NCBI RefSeq assembly: GCF_051622035.1
Contig: NC_135362.1
Coordinates: 18,190,501 to 18,254,500, forward strand
Origin: Arctopsyche grandis
Lineage: Eukaryota; Arthropoda; Insecta; Trichoptera; Hydropsychidae
Length of the DNA: 64,000 nt
Direction: 5' to 3'
Shown here: piece after piece, positions 48,072 through 60,769 of the stretch
How the letters are laid out: each line of letters starts with the position of its first letter
Position numbering within the stretch: position 1 is the stretch's first letter
Made by a program: the position numbers and the translations under genes
The notes under the pieces: generated by a model
Databases searched by the model: none
Told to the model about the DNA's origin: nothing
What the model saw: only the letters and a program-made list of their open reading frames with translations

Positions 48072-49447
48072 ATGGGGCGACGCCCCGCCAGATGGTAAAT
48101 ACTCCTCGTCGCTCTCTTGGCTTCCGCTCACCGCGTCACTTCGGAGCTCATCCACCGCTAAAAACCGAACCTTCGCAAACATCACCTCATCTCGACCTTT
48201 ACTTCTTCCACCTTGCAGTCTTTCAACCGTTCAACCTCCAAATTGTCCTCTTCTCCGTTTTAAACTGGTTCATTTCACTCCTCATCAAATCTTTCTCCTC
48301 CGTTGTCATTACGTCTAGTTCTGACTTGTTATCGTGGAATCCTAACCTATTCATTTGCACTACTCATTTCTTCAACGCACCTTAATTTCAATATCTTGGA
48401 CACACTTTCGACAAGATTTATATTTATTTACGAATTTTTAACAAGTGTGAAATGTGTGGAAGCATGTTTTTCGTATTTTACCACGTTTCTTCCAGCAGCA
48501 TGCTTCGTGGTATAGAACTTATATTGTATTGAAATACTCTGTAATACTATTAAGTAATTTGTGTAAAAATGAGACCAGCCAATTGAAAATTCGCTTGTTG
48601 CTTCTCTATATAGTAAAAAATATGTAACGTATTTATTTTTTTGTTCTAGTTATCGCTACTGCAAAAACAAACCGTACCCTAAATCTCGGTTCTGCAGAGG
48701 TGTCCCAGACGCCAAGATCCGTATCTTCGATTTGGGTAAAAAGAAAGCTTCGGTCGAAGACTTTCCGCTATGTATTCATTTAGTCTCCGATGAATACGAA
48801 CAGCTCAGCTCGGAGGCTCTGGAAGCCGGTCGCATTTGCTGCAACAAGTATTTGGTGAAAAATTGCGGCAAGGATCAATTCCACATCAGAATGAGACTTC
48901 ATCCGTTCCACGTTATCAGAATCAATAAAATGTTATCGTGCGCTGGAGCTGATAGGTATATATTGTGAAATCTGATGATTTTAATTTCATTGACTTGCTT
49001 TGACATTTTACTGATAATGTCCTGTCGTCGTTTTAGGCTCCAGACTGGAATGAGAGGTGCTTTTGGTAAACCGCAAGGAACTGTAGCACGTGTGCGCATC
49101 GGTCAACCCATCATGTCGGTGCGTTCGAGCGACAGGTACAAGCCTGCCGTCGTCGAGGCTCTCAGACGTGCCAAGTTCAAGTTCCCCGGCCGTCAAAAGG
49201 TCATTATTATTTTTTATTTTATAATCACCATTGAATTTATAAATAATAACTAATTTTCAATCGTTACTTTTTTCAGATCTATGTATCCAAGAAGTGGGGT
49301 TTCACTAAGTATGAGAGAGAAGTTTATGAAAATCTACGTGACGATAATCGTCTGGCTCAGGATGGTTGCAATGTCAAATACCGTCCTGAACACGGACCCT
49401 TGTCATACTGGAAGAAATGGCAAGCAGAGCTTGTTCAAACTGTGTAA
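48072..49447 (+). CDS. RpL10: Ribosomal protein L10 (uL16)
   Basis: Four exons: 48072-48094, 48650-48955, 49037-49199, 49277-49447; 220 aa, the normal length. It begins [18 protein letters not shown] and carries the family core [38 protein letters not shown] and [14 protein letters not shown]. uL16 completes the 60S subunit next to the peptidyl-transferase centre and is the last step in 60S maturation. The first coding exon is only 23 nt. The leader before the ATG includes a pyrimidine-rich CATTTTCGTTCTCTCC stretch like a TOP sequence. The last exon ends 81 bp from the stop of the convergent Pol eta gene. Confidence 0.98.
48095..48649 (+). other. RpL10 intron 1
   Basis: A 555-nt intron between the 23-nt first coding exon and exon 2. 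The first 250 nt are pyrimidine-rich (CTCC/TTCC) and may carry regulatory elements. No snoRNA or other gene is recognised in it. Confidence 0.5.
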
Positions 49448-49528
49448 ATTTTGAACATCAATAAAAATTTCGTACTATTATCATTTTGTTTTATTGCAAG
49501 ATCAAAATAAAAAACATACATTTTAATG

Positions 49529-52388
49529 TTATTTTTGAAAAAAGGAAGAAATACTTTTGGTAGTTTTCGTCTCGATAGTGGAGACCTTGGTTTCATTTTT
49601 TCTTTTTTTGTGACCTACACTCAACTCACTGGCACGATTAGTCACAATTGGTTTATTTAGCTCTATTTGTAACCTTCTCGCTTCGTGATAATCTAAATGT
49701 TCTTGATATTTTGACTCTTCTATTGCTTTACCACATTCAGTACAAGTGCTATGGGTTACATTTGCATCAATCTTTTGATTGTTTTGACTGGTAATCTTAC
49801 TAAATAATTTAATGATTGAATTGTTTGGTGCCGGTTCGTCAATTCGTTTTCTCTTATTGCTGTGTTTGATATCCAAAGTGGGTTTGGAGATACATTTACT
49901 ATTATTTATTGTTTCGTTAACTTTCCTTTCTTCGTTTCTTAATGACATGGCGAAATGATAATCGTTGTGTGTTGACAATTCAGATTCGACTATATGTGCA
50001 TTGCATTTATCGCATGCGACTGTTTTTTGCGGTGCTTCGGTTTCTTCTGGAGTATTATTTAGATTAGTTTTGTTTAGAGTGTCCGAGCTGAAGAATTTAG
50101 ATATGGAAAATGTATTCCGTGATCTGATGATTTCGCGTTTTTCGTTACTATCTTCATTTGGGTTTATTTCGTTATCTAAACTGTTCTCTGATACGTTTGG
50201 ATCAGATTTTTGCTCATCAATGTTCAACTTGGAAACTGATGCGCCTGGTGATTTTTCATGAACGTCATCTGTATTTGATTTAGCAGGTGTAGTGAATTTT
50301 TTAAAATACTTCACAAAGAAAGAATTTTGAACTGAATCATTTGAATCATCCGATTGCACGTGTTGTATTCCATTAGCTTTCGAATTTATTGATTGTTCTT
50401 TGATCAAATGTGTCGTATCAGCTACGTTTTTTTGTATTTCATTTGCTTCCTTACTCGATTTATCGACTTCAACATTTGGTTCTTTACTTTTCTTCATTTG
50501 ACCAAAAAAATCTTGAATGTTTTTGCCTTTTGAGTTTGCATTGCTCATGTTTTCAAATTTTCCAACACTAATTCCAAGAAACGTAATTGGACTTACCAAT
50601 ACCATTTTATCTTGTGGAATATCTAAAAATTCCCAAATTTTATGACGTTAAAATACAATTTATATATGAGATTTATAATTTATTGTACTAAATAGATTTA
50701 CCTGAGGTTTCAACTTCAGGAACACAAAATGGTTTTGAGTCTTTTCTGATTAAATTCAAAGAATTAACGGCTAAAGAGGCAGCACAGAAAATTTCTTCTC
50801 TAGATAAATTTACAGACCGAGAACCAGATACATTTTTTCCCTTGGTTACTTGTTTTGTGAAACTCACAACCATTTGGGTAGGATATCTGTTATTTTCAGA
50901 TGAATCTGATTCGAGTCTTTCTTGGATCTCGCTTGCTAGTTCTTTCAGCCAGTGAGATAAACTCGCAAAATCTGTTAAAGCCATTTTACCAGCAAATTTT
51001 TTACAGCATCCTATGCTTTTAGCATTAAAACGAGGTGTAACTGGCTCGTTATCTATTCCTCGGGCTATATTATAAAGCCAAGATCTATAAAATATCGATA
51101 GTTTTATTAAAATTATAGACGGCTGAAATTATTACAATATTAGATATGATAAATGATACCCATTCTTTTCATCAAATTTTTTTTGTAAATCCTTTTCAGA
51201 AAAATTTTCAAGTTCTTTCATGATGGATATGTTTAATGTTTTACATACCAGATCGCCAAACTTTCCTCCTAGATGTCTTATTTTATTTATGGATAGAGAT
51301 CTAAAATTAAGAAATGTTAATTATATTGGCTAAAAACGATACAAATGTGTATACAATCAAAATAAAAGACAAAAACACTTTACTCAAAAAGATTTGCAAC
51401 GCAGTTTTTTGGTAGAACAGTTTGTTTGTTAGGTTTATTCATGCCGCAAACCAATTTAGCCATTATTTTATTATGTGCAATACCAGCAGAACATCGGAAA
51501 CCTGAAAAACATAATTCATTTAAAACGAGCTATAGTCGAATGTTTTTGATGATTTTGAATAAAATACCTGTTTTTTCGTAAACAGCAGTTCTAATTTCGC
51601 TCACAATAACAGCGCCGACAAAAAGTTTCAATGAATGCAACTGATCAAATCCAGACATTTCACAATCAAGTTCATTTCTATCATATACATCCGAAGAAAA
51701 ACTTTCAATATTATCATATCCCAATATGTAAGTATTAGGTAAAAATTTGTCATGTATCCTTTCGCCCTTTGTATAACAATCAATTTTGGATGCAACCTAT
51801 AATAATTAAGTAATAATGTATATAGTTTAAGAATACATTATATATTTTTTTTGATCAAATATGTACATACTACGTCGGTTATATCTAAATATGCTTCATC
51901 AATCGAAGCCCTTTCTAGTAAAGGTGTAAATTCTTGCAAAACATGAGCAACGTCCTTTCCAGCATCTCTGTACCTGAAAACTTATTGATTTTAACGGAAA
52001 GTTTAAAAATTAGGATAGCAAAAACTGATAATAATCTCACTTTGAAATATCAGCTTTTCCACGAACGCAGGGTACACTGGGCAATTGGATTTCAGGACAC
52101 ATTTTTTTAGCTTCATCTCCTCTCATGTGTCTCGTTACACCCTTAGAGCGGGCTATATAATTGACTGCAATAATTCTAAGAACATCGATAAACTGTAGCG
52201 ACCTCAAATAGTTCAAAGTTGTATGTAATTTTGCATTAAATCATAAATCCTAACCCTCCTCCTTGCCATTGATTATACTGAACGACGGCTATAGGCTTTC
52301 CTTTCAATTCTGGATTCAGTTTTTCTTCAACTTGACAATAGAAACAATCCATATCGATTAAAACCACGACTCTTTCCGAAGACGTCAT
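49529..52388 (-). CDS. PolH: DNA polymerase eta (Y-family translesion polymerase)
   Basis: Eight exons: 52388-52255, 52175-52041, 51973-51871, 51796-51568, 51501-51384, 51300-51160, 51084-50702, 50622-49529; 778 aa. The catalytic aspartate is Asp12 in VVLIDMDCFYCQ, and SIDEAYLD gives Asp115 and Glu116, the same numbers as in human Pol eta. Finger, thumb and little-finger regions follow (CSAGIAHNKIMAKL; RHLGGKFGDLV). Pol eta copies past UV dimers at stalled forks. The long C-terminal exon has a PIP-like NIQDFF, then two UBZ zinc fingers (CDKC...HNDYH; CTEC...HLDYH), each preceded by an FF-type motif (SISKFF; SIIKLF), and ends SISSFFQK. The ATG is the first in frame and directly precedes the catalytic core. 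Confidence 0.95.
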
Positions 52389-53143
52389 TGTACTGTCAAA
52401 AAATTGCGGGAACGCAATGGACAGATGACGGCTGTTTCATTACCTTTGTGCCACCCTCTTTTATAAATACTGGCCATTTTATATGAATATTGCCCTTTCA
52501 TATTTAAATATTGACAAAAGTAGGCTAAAATACATACCAGTAAAATAAAAGCCGTTTTAATAAAAAAAACTGAATAGAACTACCAGAAATTGAAAAGGAA
52601 AATGTTTTAAATATATTTAAATAGTGTTGCGTAGGGCTGGGTGGAGGATCCAAGTAAAAGGCCAAAGTCGTGTCACAGCATTTATTGATGATTAAGGAGA
52701 TACACGCACTGGCAGTGCTCCGTCCAGAATGTCTTGATATCGCCTAAGTACCGCCTTATAAGGGGCAGGTCTCTCAGGGCTTCCGGCTACTTCCCTATTG
52801 TTTAGGCATGTACCCGGATATGTATTCCCACGGGTAAACCGACTACTAGTCATATGTAAACCAGTATTCAGTTTTCACGGCACATTTCAGGTATTATTTC
52901 CTAATGCATGCGCGCTTTATGTGTTCATGCGTTGTTGTTTATTTTGTACTTGGTTATGTACAGTGTGGTTTTTTTATTAGAACAGTGATGTGCGGTTGTT
53001 CTTGTGCGATATTCATGAACAACCGTCTCGTTCTCCGACGAAAGAGTCTCTTAGATTGTATTCGTTGGGGGGTGGTGGCCTCATGTTGAGGGCTTTAAGG
53101 GTCAAATTCCTTGACCTTTAAAGCGTAAAACCTTAGAATGTAA

Positions 53144-53228
53144 ACCAGTCACAGGACAACCGGTTGCTCTAGATCGGTCACACGTGATTACCCGTCACAC
53201 TAAAACTGGTCACGAGAAAACTGGTCAC
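53144..53228. repeat. Half-copy of the 46115 fold-back element
   Basis: About 85 bp matching one arm of the palindrome at 46115-46385 (AGTCACAGGACAACCGGT, then GATCGGTCACACGTGAT). It sits inside the solo LTR-like repeat, so it either inserted there or was captured by it. Confidence 0.7.
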
Positions 53229-53324
53229 ACTAGAGTCTAGATATTGTAGGAATCTCGTCGTCGTCATCGTCATCGAAACCTTCGAGAATATTCCGCAACA
53301 ACAAAATACATCGAGCGGAACAGC

Positions 53325-53600
53325 GCCAAGCATTCCAGAAAATACTACGCCTCGACGAAAGCAAATTCCCCTTGTACGCATCAATAACTAAATGCTCGTA
53401 CAACCACTTCCATCAAGCATTCCAGAAAATACTACGCCTCGACAAAAGTGCATTCCTCTTGTACGCATCAACAACTAAATGCTCGCACGCATCAATAACC
53501 ACTTCCATCAAGCGTTCCAGAAAATTCTACGCCTCGACAACAGTGCATTCCTTTCTTACGCATCAACAAACCACCACCATCGGTCAGGCGATTCCAGAAA
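53325..53600. repeat. Tandem repeat of about 90 bp, three copies
   Basis: Units start near 53331, 53418 and 53513, each containing CATTCCAGAAAATACTACGC (or a one-base variant) and CGCATCAACAA. Period is 87-95 bp. It lies within the solo LTR-like repeat. Confidence 0.75.
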
Positions 53601-53737
53601 CACTATAAAAGGAGGTACAACCCAAACAACGCCAGTCGACCCACAGCAGCAAGAGTCGACACACAACAGCAGACCAGTCAACATACAGCTCCTGACCAGC
53701 CACCACTACACTACGCGGACTTGGAAGATCAACCAGC

Positions 53738-53892
53738 CGGACGAGCCAGCAACACACTGCCGTATCCAGAGACCTTCCGAACATAGCCGAACAACGAGCC
53801 AGCAACACACTGCCGCATCCAGAGACCTTCTGAACATAGCTGAATGCCGAGCCAGCGACACTCTACCATATCCAGAGACCGCTGAACGACAT
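53738..53892. repeat. Tandem repeat of about 55-60 bp, three copies
   Basis: Three units with GCCAGCAACACACTGCC, CATATCCAGAGACC and GAACATAGC, diverged by a few bases each. It lies within the same LTR-like repeat, downstream of the TATA-like box. Confidence 0.7.
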
Positions 53893-54117
53893 ACTTTTGC
53901 CCACAAATACCATACCTTTGTACAACCATAGGCAAACAATAAAACTTTATAAAACTAGCACAACAGTGTTTCGTTAGGCCGGGATACGGTCAACACTTAC
54001 CTACCCCGCCTACAATATAATCATTGAAACCAATTATAACGGTCACACAGTCTCTGGGATGCTACTCGGCCTGATCCGATTTCAACTACTCGGCGGCTCT
54101 TTTTAGTATACGTAACA

Positions 54118-55039
54118 ATAGTAATTGTTTCAAATGAACGTAAAAAGTTTTGATATATTGATTATTTCAAATGTAATCAAATAATAAAACGAGTTTTGTT
54201 TTGGACATATCTTTAGTGACAGCCATAAGTAAAATATATTAATGAATATGGCATTTCGTTTATTTCGAAAATTTGTTGTTAGTTGGATTCATTGGCAAAA
54301 CTGAATGATGTGTGCAACCAGCTGAAGTTGTCAGCTTGGCTGTCAAGTGTTGTCGTGCTGTCAGTGATTGCGAAGCACTGGGGCTTCGGGGGCCACGGAG
54401 GCCACGGGGGCGTACGCCCTGCGAATTGCCTCCATTTTCATCGTTACAATGTCCACCGGTGGTTACGCCCTTTTGCTCCACAACAAGTAAAACGATTTTT
54501 ATACAACTACGTTGTACAATACATTCGATCAGTTGATGTATGTTTTTTCTAACAAATAGACATAAATTGTATGAGATCAGTAAATATGTAGTGTGAAGAA
54601 CTTATCGGGTTATAGTTTTTGGTTATGACCATTTCATGATTTCGATAGTTGAATTAATTAGGTGACATCCCCAGAAGATTTGATATTCGTTAGTTAAAGT
54701 ATATTTTGCTAAAAAATATTTTACCCCATGATCCACCTGCAATATGTTTTTAAAACCGTTTAGATCTAAAATTACAATTTAGTTTTTCAATGTTAACTTA
54801 ATGTCAATTTTGTTTTGCAATATAAGCTTACTGTTTTCGATTTCTACTCAATAAAATAACAAAGAAATTTATTCAAAAAATAGATAGACTCCAATGGGTT
54901 GATTTCAGTAGATACTTACATACATACTACTTGTATATGACAACATTTTATTTGAACGAAGTTTGGAATTTTTATAATGCGAATAGATTTTACAATTATT
55001 TATTCTTTTACTAGGTGCCCTTGGTGAAATCGAATCAAA
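54118..55039 (+). other. Upstream and leader region of TMF1
   Basis: A GC-richer block at 54290-54480 probably holds the TMF1 promoter and first exon. An acceptor at 55013-55014 shows that the coding exon is preceded by a spliced non-coding leader. The first-exon donor was not determined. Confidence 0.45.
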
Positions 55040-58000
55040 ATGAGTTGGTTTGATACATCAAGTATAACTAGCTTGGCGAAGTCGGCCTTGAAAGAAGCAC
55101 AAAAGACGATAGATAAGGCTTTAGATATACAGCAAGATGAGACTGATCTTCAAGCAACTGTTGTTACTAAACAGAAAAGCCTCACTGATAGTTCCCAATC
55201 TTCACATAAAGACAATTCAGATTTTTTTTCGTCGTGGGGGCTAACATCATCGGACAGTTTGAATTTGATTCCAAGCAAAGAGCAGTCCGTCATAACTCAA
55301 AGTCCATCTAAAGCCATGTCACAAAGTCTATGGGGGTCCTTCACCGGATCTTTCTTTGACACTGCCAATGCCAGTAAAGGCGGTGAGAACGAAAATGAAA
55401 AGAAATTCAAATCAGAATCGTTCGATTATTCTGAAATTTCAACCAAAGAAAATCCTCTTGATAAATTCTTCACGCATGAAGACTTTAAGGATAAACGCAG
55501 CTCCAGCAGTCTCACTCAGTTGAACACTATAATTGCTTCAGATACCAGTGATGTTGGTATTCATTCTGGAAATTTTAATATGGATGTAGCTAAAACGTTG
55601 GACTTAGACAATAGCGCGAAGAATGCATCAATAGAAGGTCATCCTGTTGTAGTCCGCAGATCATCTGATAAACAATATAATCCGTGTGCTAATCGCCTAT
55701 CTATCATATCATCTGAAAGTGGAAAGAATAGTTCTGAATCTATTGAAGTCTTGGGTTCTCAAAGTTTAAAAACAACGCCTGATTCAGAAGTAACATCCTT
55801 TAATCATTCCGTATCAACCAGCAGCAGTATGGGCTTAAGGTTGCCTTCCAGTTCTGTTGAAGTTATACCAGATAGCTTAGTGAGTCCTAGTTCTATCGAA
55901 CTTTTAGGTTTCACTCATTCGGCAGATGTGTCACACGCTTCAGACGATGAATTTGGCTCTCCATTAACATCACCATTAGAGAATGATAAGCTTTTTGACT
56001 CGAAAGCGTCACATATCAGGTCAGATGAGTCAAGTCCTCGGAACACTGATGATGATATTAAGATTGTATCAGAAACACACACAGTGAATAATGATGATGA
56101 AGATGCCTCTGCTGCCGATGATACAATATCATATAATTCCATTTCAGAATTTACGGCTCCTACTATACTAGATTTATCTGGAAATAAAGGAAATGAAATT
56201 ATAGTCAGTCGTAAGACAGGCCCTCAGTATTGTAGTGAAATGATCGATAGTTTCAATTCTGATATATCTGGGAATACTCGAAGTACTGAAGATATTCCGA
56301 TAACTAGAGCACCCGGACGAAGTGTATCACAATTTTCTTCGGTCCAACACTTAAAAACTAAGGATCTAATTGAAAAACAACATTTTCATCAAATGACTTC
56401 TAATATTGTCGGATGTGAGAATATAATCCAACCATCGAATGAAAATTTATACTCTGGGATAACTGACAGTTGTGCTTCTTCAAATGAGGGTTCTTGGTCG
56501 GATCGTACTTTGAATGCTGATAATGAAGGAGTTACAATGGATTCTAGTTCTGATGACGTAATTGCCAAGAAAACTGTGATATCTGATAAAAATTCTGCTA
56601 GTTTTAGTGTAAAAGGAATGTTGGAAGATGCTATAATAGATAAACTAAGTGATAAAATAAGTGAAACTTCTTCATATTGTAAAGTAAATGATGAGCCCGA
56701 CGTTAAATATCCTTCGTGGAAGGAAGGTGCACATTCTAGTTCTAGTCAAAGTTATGAAGAAGTAGATAAAAGTTCCAGTATTGACCATTTAGAAAATGTA
56801 CAACACAGTCACGTATTTTTACAAAGGGAACCTAATTCTCCTGTTAGTTCTGAAGGTCGGAGTGTTGATATGGTGAAAGTTGGGTCTGAACAAACTTCTG
56901 GACACACTTCAGGCGACGATCTCGAGACTACAACTTCGTCCGATATAGAAATTATACCAAGCCCAAATGGAGACTATGGAGGCACATATGGTATCAGTAG
57001 ACAAAGTCCAGCCAAATTACCTGGTAAGTTCTATAAACAGTCCACAGGAAATGTTGTCGATTTAGTACTCGGTAAAGCTTTAGCCACAAAAATTAGAGGT
57101 CATACAAGAGAATTGTCTGAAGTGTCTAATCAAAGTAATGCAAGTGATGAAAGTCATTGTTCAGAAAATGAACGACTAATGAAACGACTGGCTGAAATGG
57201 CAGAAATACTCGAAAGTAGAGAAGCGAAACTTATCGAAATAAGTCGAAAAAATATAGAGCTTAATGATAACAATGCCGATTTAAAACTTCAAGTGGAAAA
57301 TTTAAGTAGACAAGATGTTACAGATGTATCGTTAATTACTGAAGAATACACGCAACGTTTATCTGCTTTAGAGAAGAAATTTCAGCAAGCAATAAGGGAA
57401 AAGGTAGATATATATATATATACATGTTTTAGATAAAATATTTTTTTATTTGTATAATGTATTGTTAATTGTTTTTATATTTTAAGGATGTATTGAGAAA
57501 ACAAATGGAAACATACAAACAAGAGGCAGCAACACGTATGACAACGAGTGAATTAGAAGTTGCAGTTGGAGAAAGAGATGAAACTATTAAAGAATTGAGG
57601 GAAGAAGGTGAAAAGCTTTCCAAGCAGCAATTACACCATTCCACTATTATAAAGAGACTACGAGCCAAAGAAAAAGATAATGAACAAGTTATCAAAACAC
57701 TGCGGTAATGTTATGTGAAAAGAATTATTAAATTTATGTTAGAATTTTATACTTATGTAGAGATTACATTTTAGAGATAAAGTTGCTGAACAGGCTCAAG
57801 AGTTAGACAGGTTAAAAAGGTCCGCTTCTGCAAAAGAAGCTGTAGAATGCACTCAAATAGAAACGGTTTATAAATTAACCACTGTTAATAAAAAGCTCGA
57901 GACAGAATTAATAGAGGTAAAAACATTTTTCATTTTTTATTTTATATTATAAATGTACGTATTACTTTTATAGAATTTTATTATGTAACAGACTAAGGGT

Positions 58001-60769
58001 CAGTTGGATGATAACAATCAAAAGTTTGAAAGTATGAAAAAATCATTTGATGCAGCCAGAAAGGAAATATTAGAACTTCAAAAGAATCGAGGAGAACATG
58101 TTAAAAAGGGAGAAGCTTTAGCTGTCTTAGAAAGGGAAAAAAATAACGTTGATTTGGAGAACGAACAGTTGGTACATCAATTAGAAGAACTGCGCAACAA
58201 AATGAGACAAGGTATACTATTATAAATTTTTTGTCGTGTGTTTTGTCATATTAAGTTTATTAATTTATTGTGTCATTCAAGATGAACAACGATGTATGAA
58301 TCGAGAGTCGGCTCTACGCAGTGAAGTCAACCGACAAATGGCTCGAGCTGAGGAAGCAGAATCTGCCCTGCAACTAAGCAAAGTCGATATCAATAGTGGT
58401 GTCTTAGGAGGGACTACAGCTGAAGTTGGTGCCTTGTTAGCTCAATTAGCAGCACTGCAAGAAAATTCGTTAGAAAAGGATCGAAGGTTCCAAGTTAAAG
58501 AAAAGGGACTGCAACAAGCTGCTGGTAATTATTTGTTAATGTATTTTTTATAATTGATTAAACATACATATGTGATGCATTGAGTATATTTTCAGCCGAA
58601 GCTCAAATTAAATTTTCAAAATCACTCGATAGTAATCAAATCTTAAAAGATGAATGTCAAGTTTTACGTACAAAATTAGCCAGTGTTGAGAATAATTTAT
58701 CGAACATCAATCAGAAGTTAGAAAATTGTTCGACTGCTTGTGAAGAGCATATGGCACAACTCAACATCACATTAAAGAGCAGTGAAAGGTATATAATATA
58801 TGATTGCTTGGCAGGTTGGAGATTGACTATTGGTTTAATTTTGCAGTAAAAAGTAATTTTCATTTTAGATTAAAACAAGAATATGAAAATTACAAAGATG
58901 AAACCACTTCCACAGTGAAGAATTTAACGCAAAAATTGAAACATGTTGAAGATAGTTTGAATCTAGAGAAAATTGCATGCGAAGCAGAAAAGCGACGAAA
59001 TGGAATATTACAGGTTTGTTATGTTTGTTAGGGGTCTATCTAGATTTTCTCACATCTAGGATATGGGCGGTGAAATTTTAACCCAATTATAAAGTTAACA
59101 CGTTATTTGGGGGCACTGCAATATGGTTGAATCTGGGTTGGGACTGATTCGACAATGTTGGTGGATCACTTGACTTCCTTCCTGGCCATCACTATAAACA
59201 GCGTGCATAAACCACACCGTCATTTCACTCCTTTCACACCTCCATAGTTATATCATATACAATATTTTTCGGTACAGTACACGACATCAGTCAACAGATG
59301 TCTATTGTCTATTGAATTTTACACATACGTCTCAATACATTCGTACGTTTTTTACTTATTTAATAATAATGGCATCCATAAATCTGGGAAATAAATCCAA
59401 CAAATGGAACGAATGTGGGGTTCTGTCAAATGGGGGAGTAAACGGAGAAGAGGAACGAACCGGAAATTTATGGACTCATATCTGGACGCGACCCTTTTAA
59501 GACATATCTTCATTTCCACTATAATACGTATGTATAAACGTCGAGACATCTGTTGACATATGGTCTAAATGTGATGTTGCAGTGAAGCGTAACAACTGGT
59601 TTTTGAGCGCGAAGCGTGAGCTAGTGAACAAATACCTAAATAAGGCTTTTCTATGCTTTACTTCGCAAATGATTGAGCTAGATTTATTACAGTTTTCCAA
59701 TCGTTTTGAAATTTTGCCATTTTGCGCGGTTTGGTCAACGATGGAAATTCTGATAGTTCGGTGGTGAAAAATAATCGTAATGAACACTTCTAAATATGCG
59801 AAATTTTTGAAGACGGTGACTTTTAATAGCTAGTAGAAGTATATGTTTGGCTTTCCGCCACCCACTCGTCTTGTCAGATTTTAATTGTTTAAACGCCTAT
59901 AACTTTTTCTTTTTCACACTATATCTTATAAAATTTACATTATAGGTTCTCATTATCTCTCATATATATTTTTAGTTCACTCTAAGGTTATTCTTAGCTA
60001 CATAGATATTAAATTATTTTAGGAACAACTACGTGATGCTGCACTGGGCGCCGATCAGGCTCCAGGTTCTTCCATTTTACTTGCACGTTTAGTCGGAACT
60101 GGAATGCCAGTACCTGGAAGTGGAATAATATCTAATCCGAATGAAACTGTTGACAATCCATCTCCTCCAGGCAGTACAGGGAGAGATTCCGTTGCTTCTG
60201 AATCTCTTGGAAGTGAAGTGTGGCCAACGGTAATTTATGATCTTTAAACATTTCTACAAAAGCGACTAAATTATAATGTAAAGTTTATTTCAAGGATGAA
60301 GGAGACTCGTACACGATGGGTAGTATAGGAATGGGGTGTGAAATGGTTCCTTCGAATGCAGGTGGAGGGTTGTGCACTTTGGAACGTTTACAATCAGCAT
60401 TGCAACGACGTGAAGGTGAATTGCGTGCTGCACGTAGAGCTGGTCGTCGGTCACATGCACAACGGACAGCTCTCGCACGAGAACTTGCAATACATGCAGC
60501 AGAACTAGACAATATGCAGGTAAATATGATTAAAAGCTAACATTTTATTCTATAATAAGTATATATATTGATTTATATGCGAACTAATGATTTTTTAGAG
60601 TGTACAACACCAGTATGATGCACTTCTTCAAATGTACGGCGAAAAGGAAGAACAGTTGCAAGAGTTGCGGTTGGATTTGCAAGACGTCAAAGATATGTAC
60701 AAAATGCAGCTAGATGAAATACTAATGCTTAAGCGGCAAGTTAGCGAGCAAAGTAATCAAAATAAATAA
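55040..60769 (+). CDS. TMF1: TATA element modulatory factor (TMF1/ARA160), Golgi golgin
   Basis: Ten exons: 55040-57403, 57487-57704, 57775-57916, 57992-58211, 58282-58524, 58596-58788, 58869-59013, 60023-60229, 60295-60519, 60599-60769; 1375 aa. The N-terminus MSWFDTSSITSLAKSALKEA is the conserved vesicle-capture motif of TMF golgins. A Ser-rich disordered region follows to about residue 700, then a long coiled coil to the end. The conserved GEKLSKQQLHHSTIIKRLRA segment sits mid-coil. The C-terminal block (YDALLQMYGEKEEQLQELRL, then DLQDVKDMYKMQ) is the family's Rab6-binding end. TMF captures intra-Golgi vesicles and helps retrograde traffic; the DNA-binding name is historical. Exon 1 is unusually large (2364 nt). 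Intron 7 (1 kb) holds a repeat. Confidence 0.95.
59289..59557. mobile_element. MITE in TMF1 intron 7
   Basis: A segment bounded by TCAACAGATGTCT and its exact inverse AGACATCTGTTGA (about 59291-59303 and 59544-59556), roughly 266 bp long, with partial inner inversion (TACGT-containing words). No duplication is resolved. Next to it, at 59690-59835, lies the dispersed repeat also seen near 735-905. Confidence 0.5.

Larger units (their letters stand above)
52625..54117. mobile_element. Solo LTR-like repeat, 1.5 kb
   Basis: A 1493-bp unit starting TGTTGCGTA and ending TACGTAACA, flanked by a 4-bp direct repeat ATAG (52621-52624 and 54118-54121). TG...CA ends and a 4-bp duplication are typical of Ty3/gypsy-type LTRs. 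A TATAAAA box (about 53605) and an AATAAA signal (about 53938) lie in order and point to plus-strand transcription. There are no gag/pol sequences, so it is a solo LTR left by recombination, or a non-autonomous element. It carries tandem repeats and half of a fold-back element. It lies just upstream of the Pol eta start. Confidence 0.75.

Noticed and set aside
53325-53892. CRISPR-like array
   Set aside because: The repeats are long, adjacent, diverged and of only three units, in a eukaryotic LTR. They are ordinary tandem repeats.
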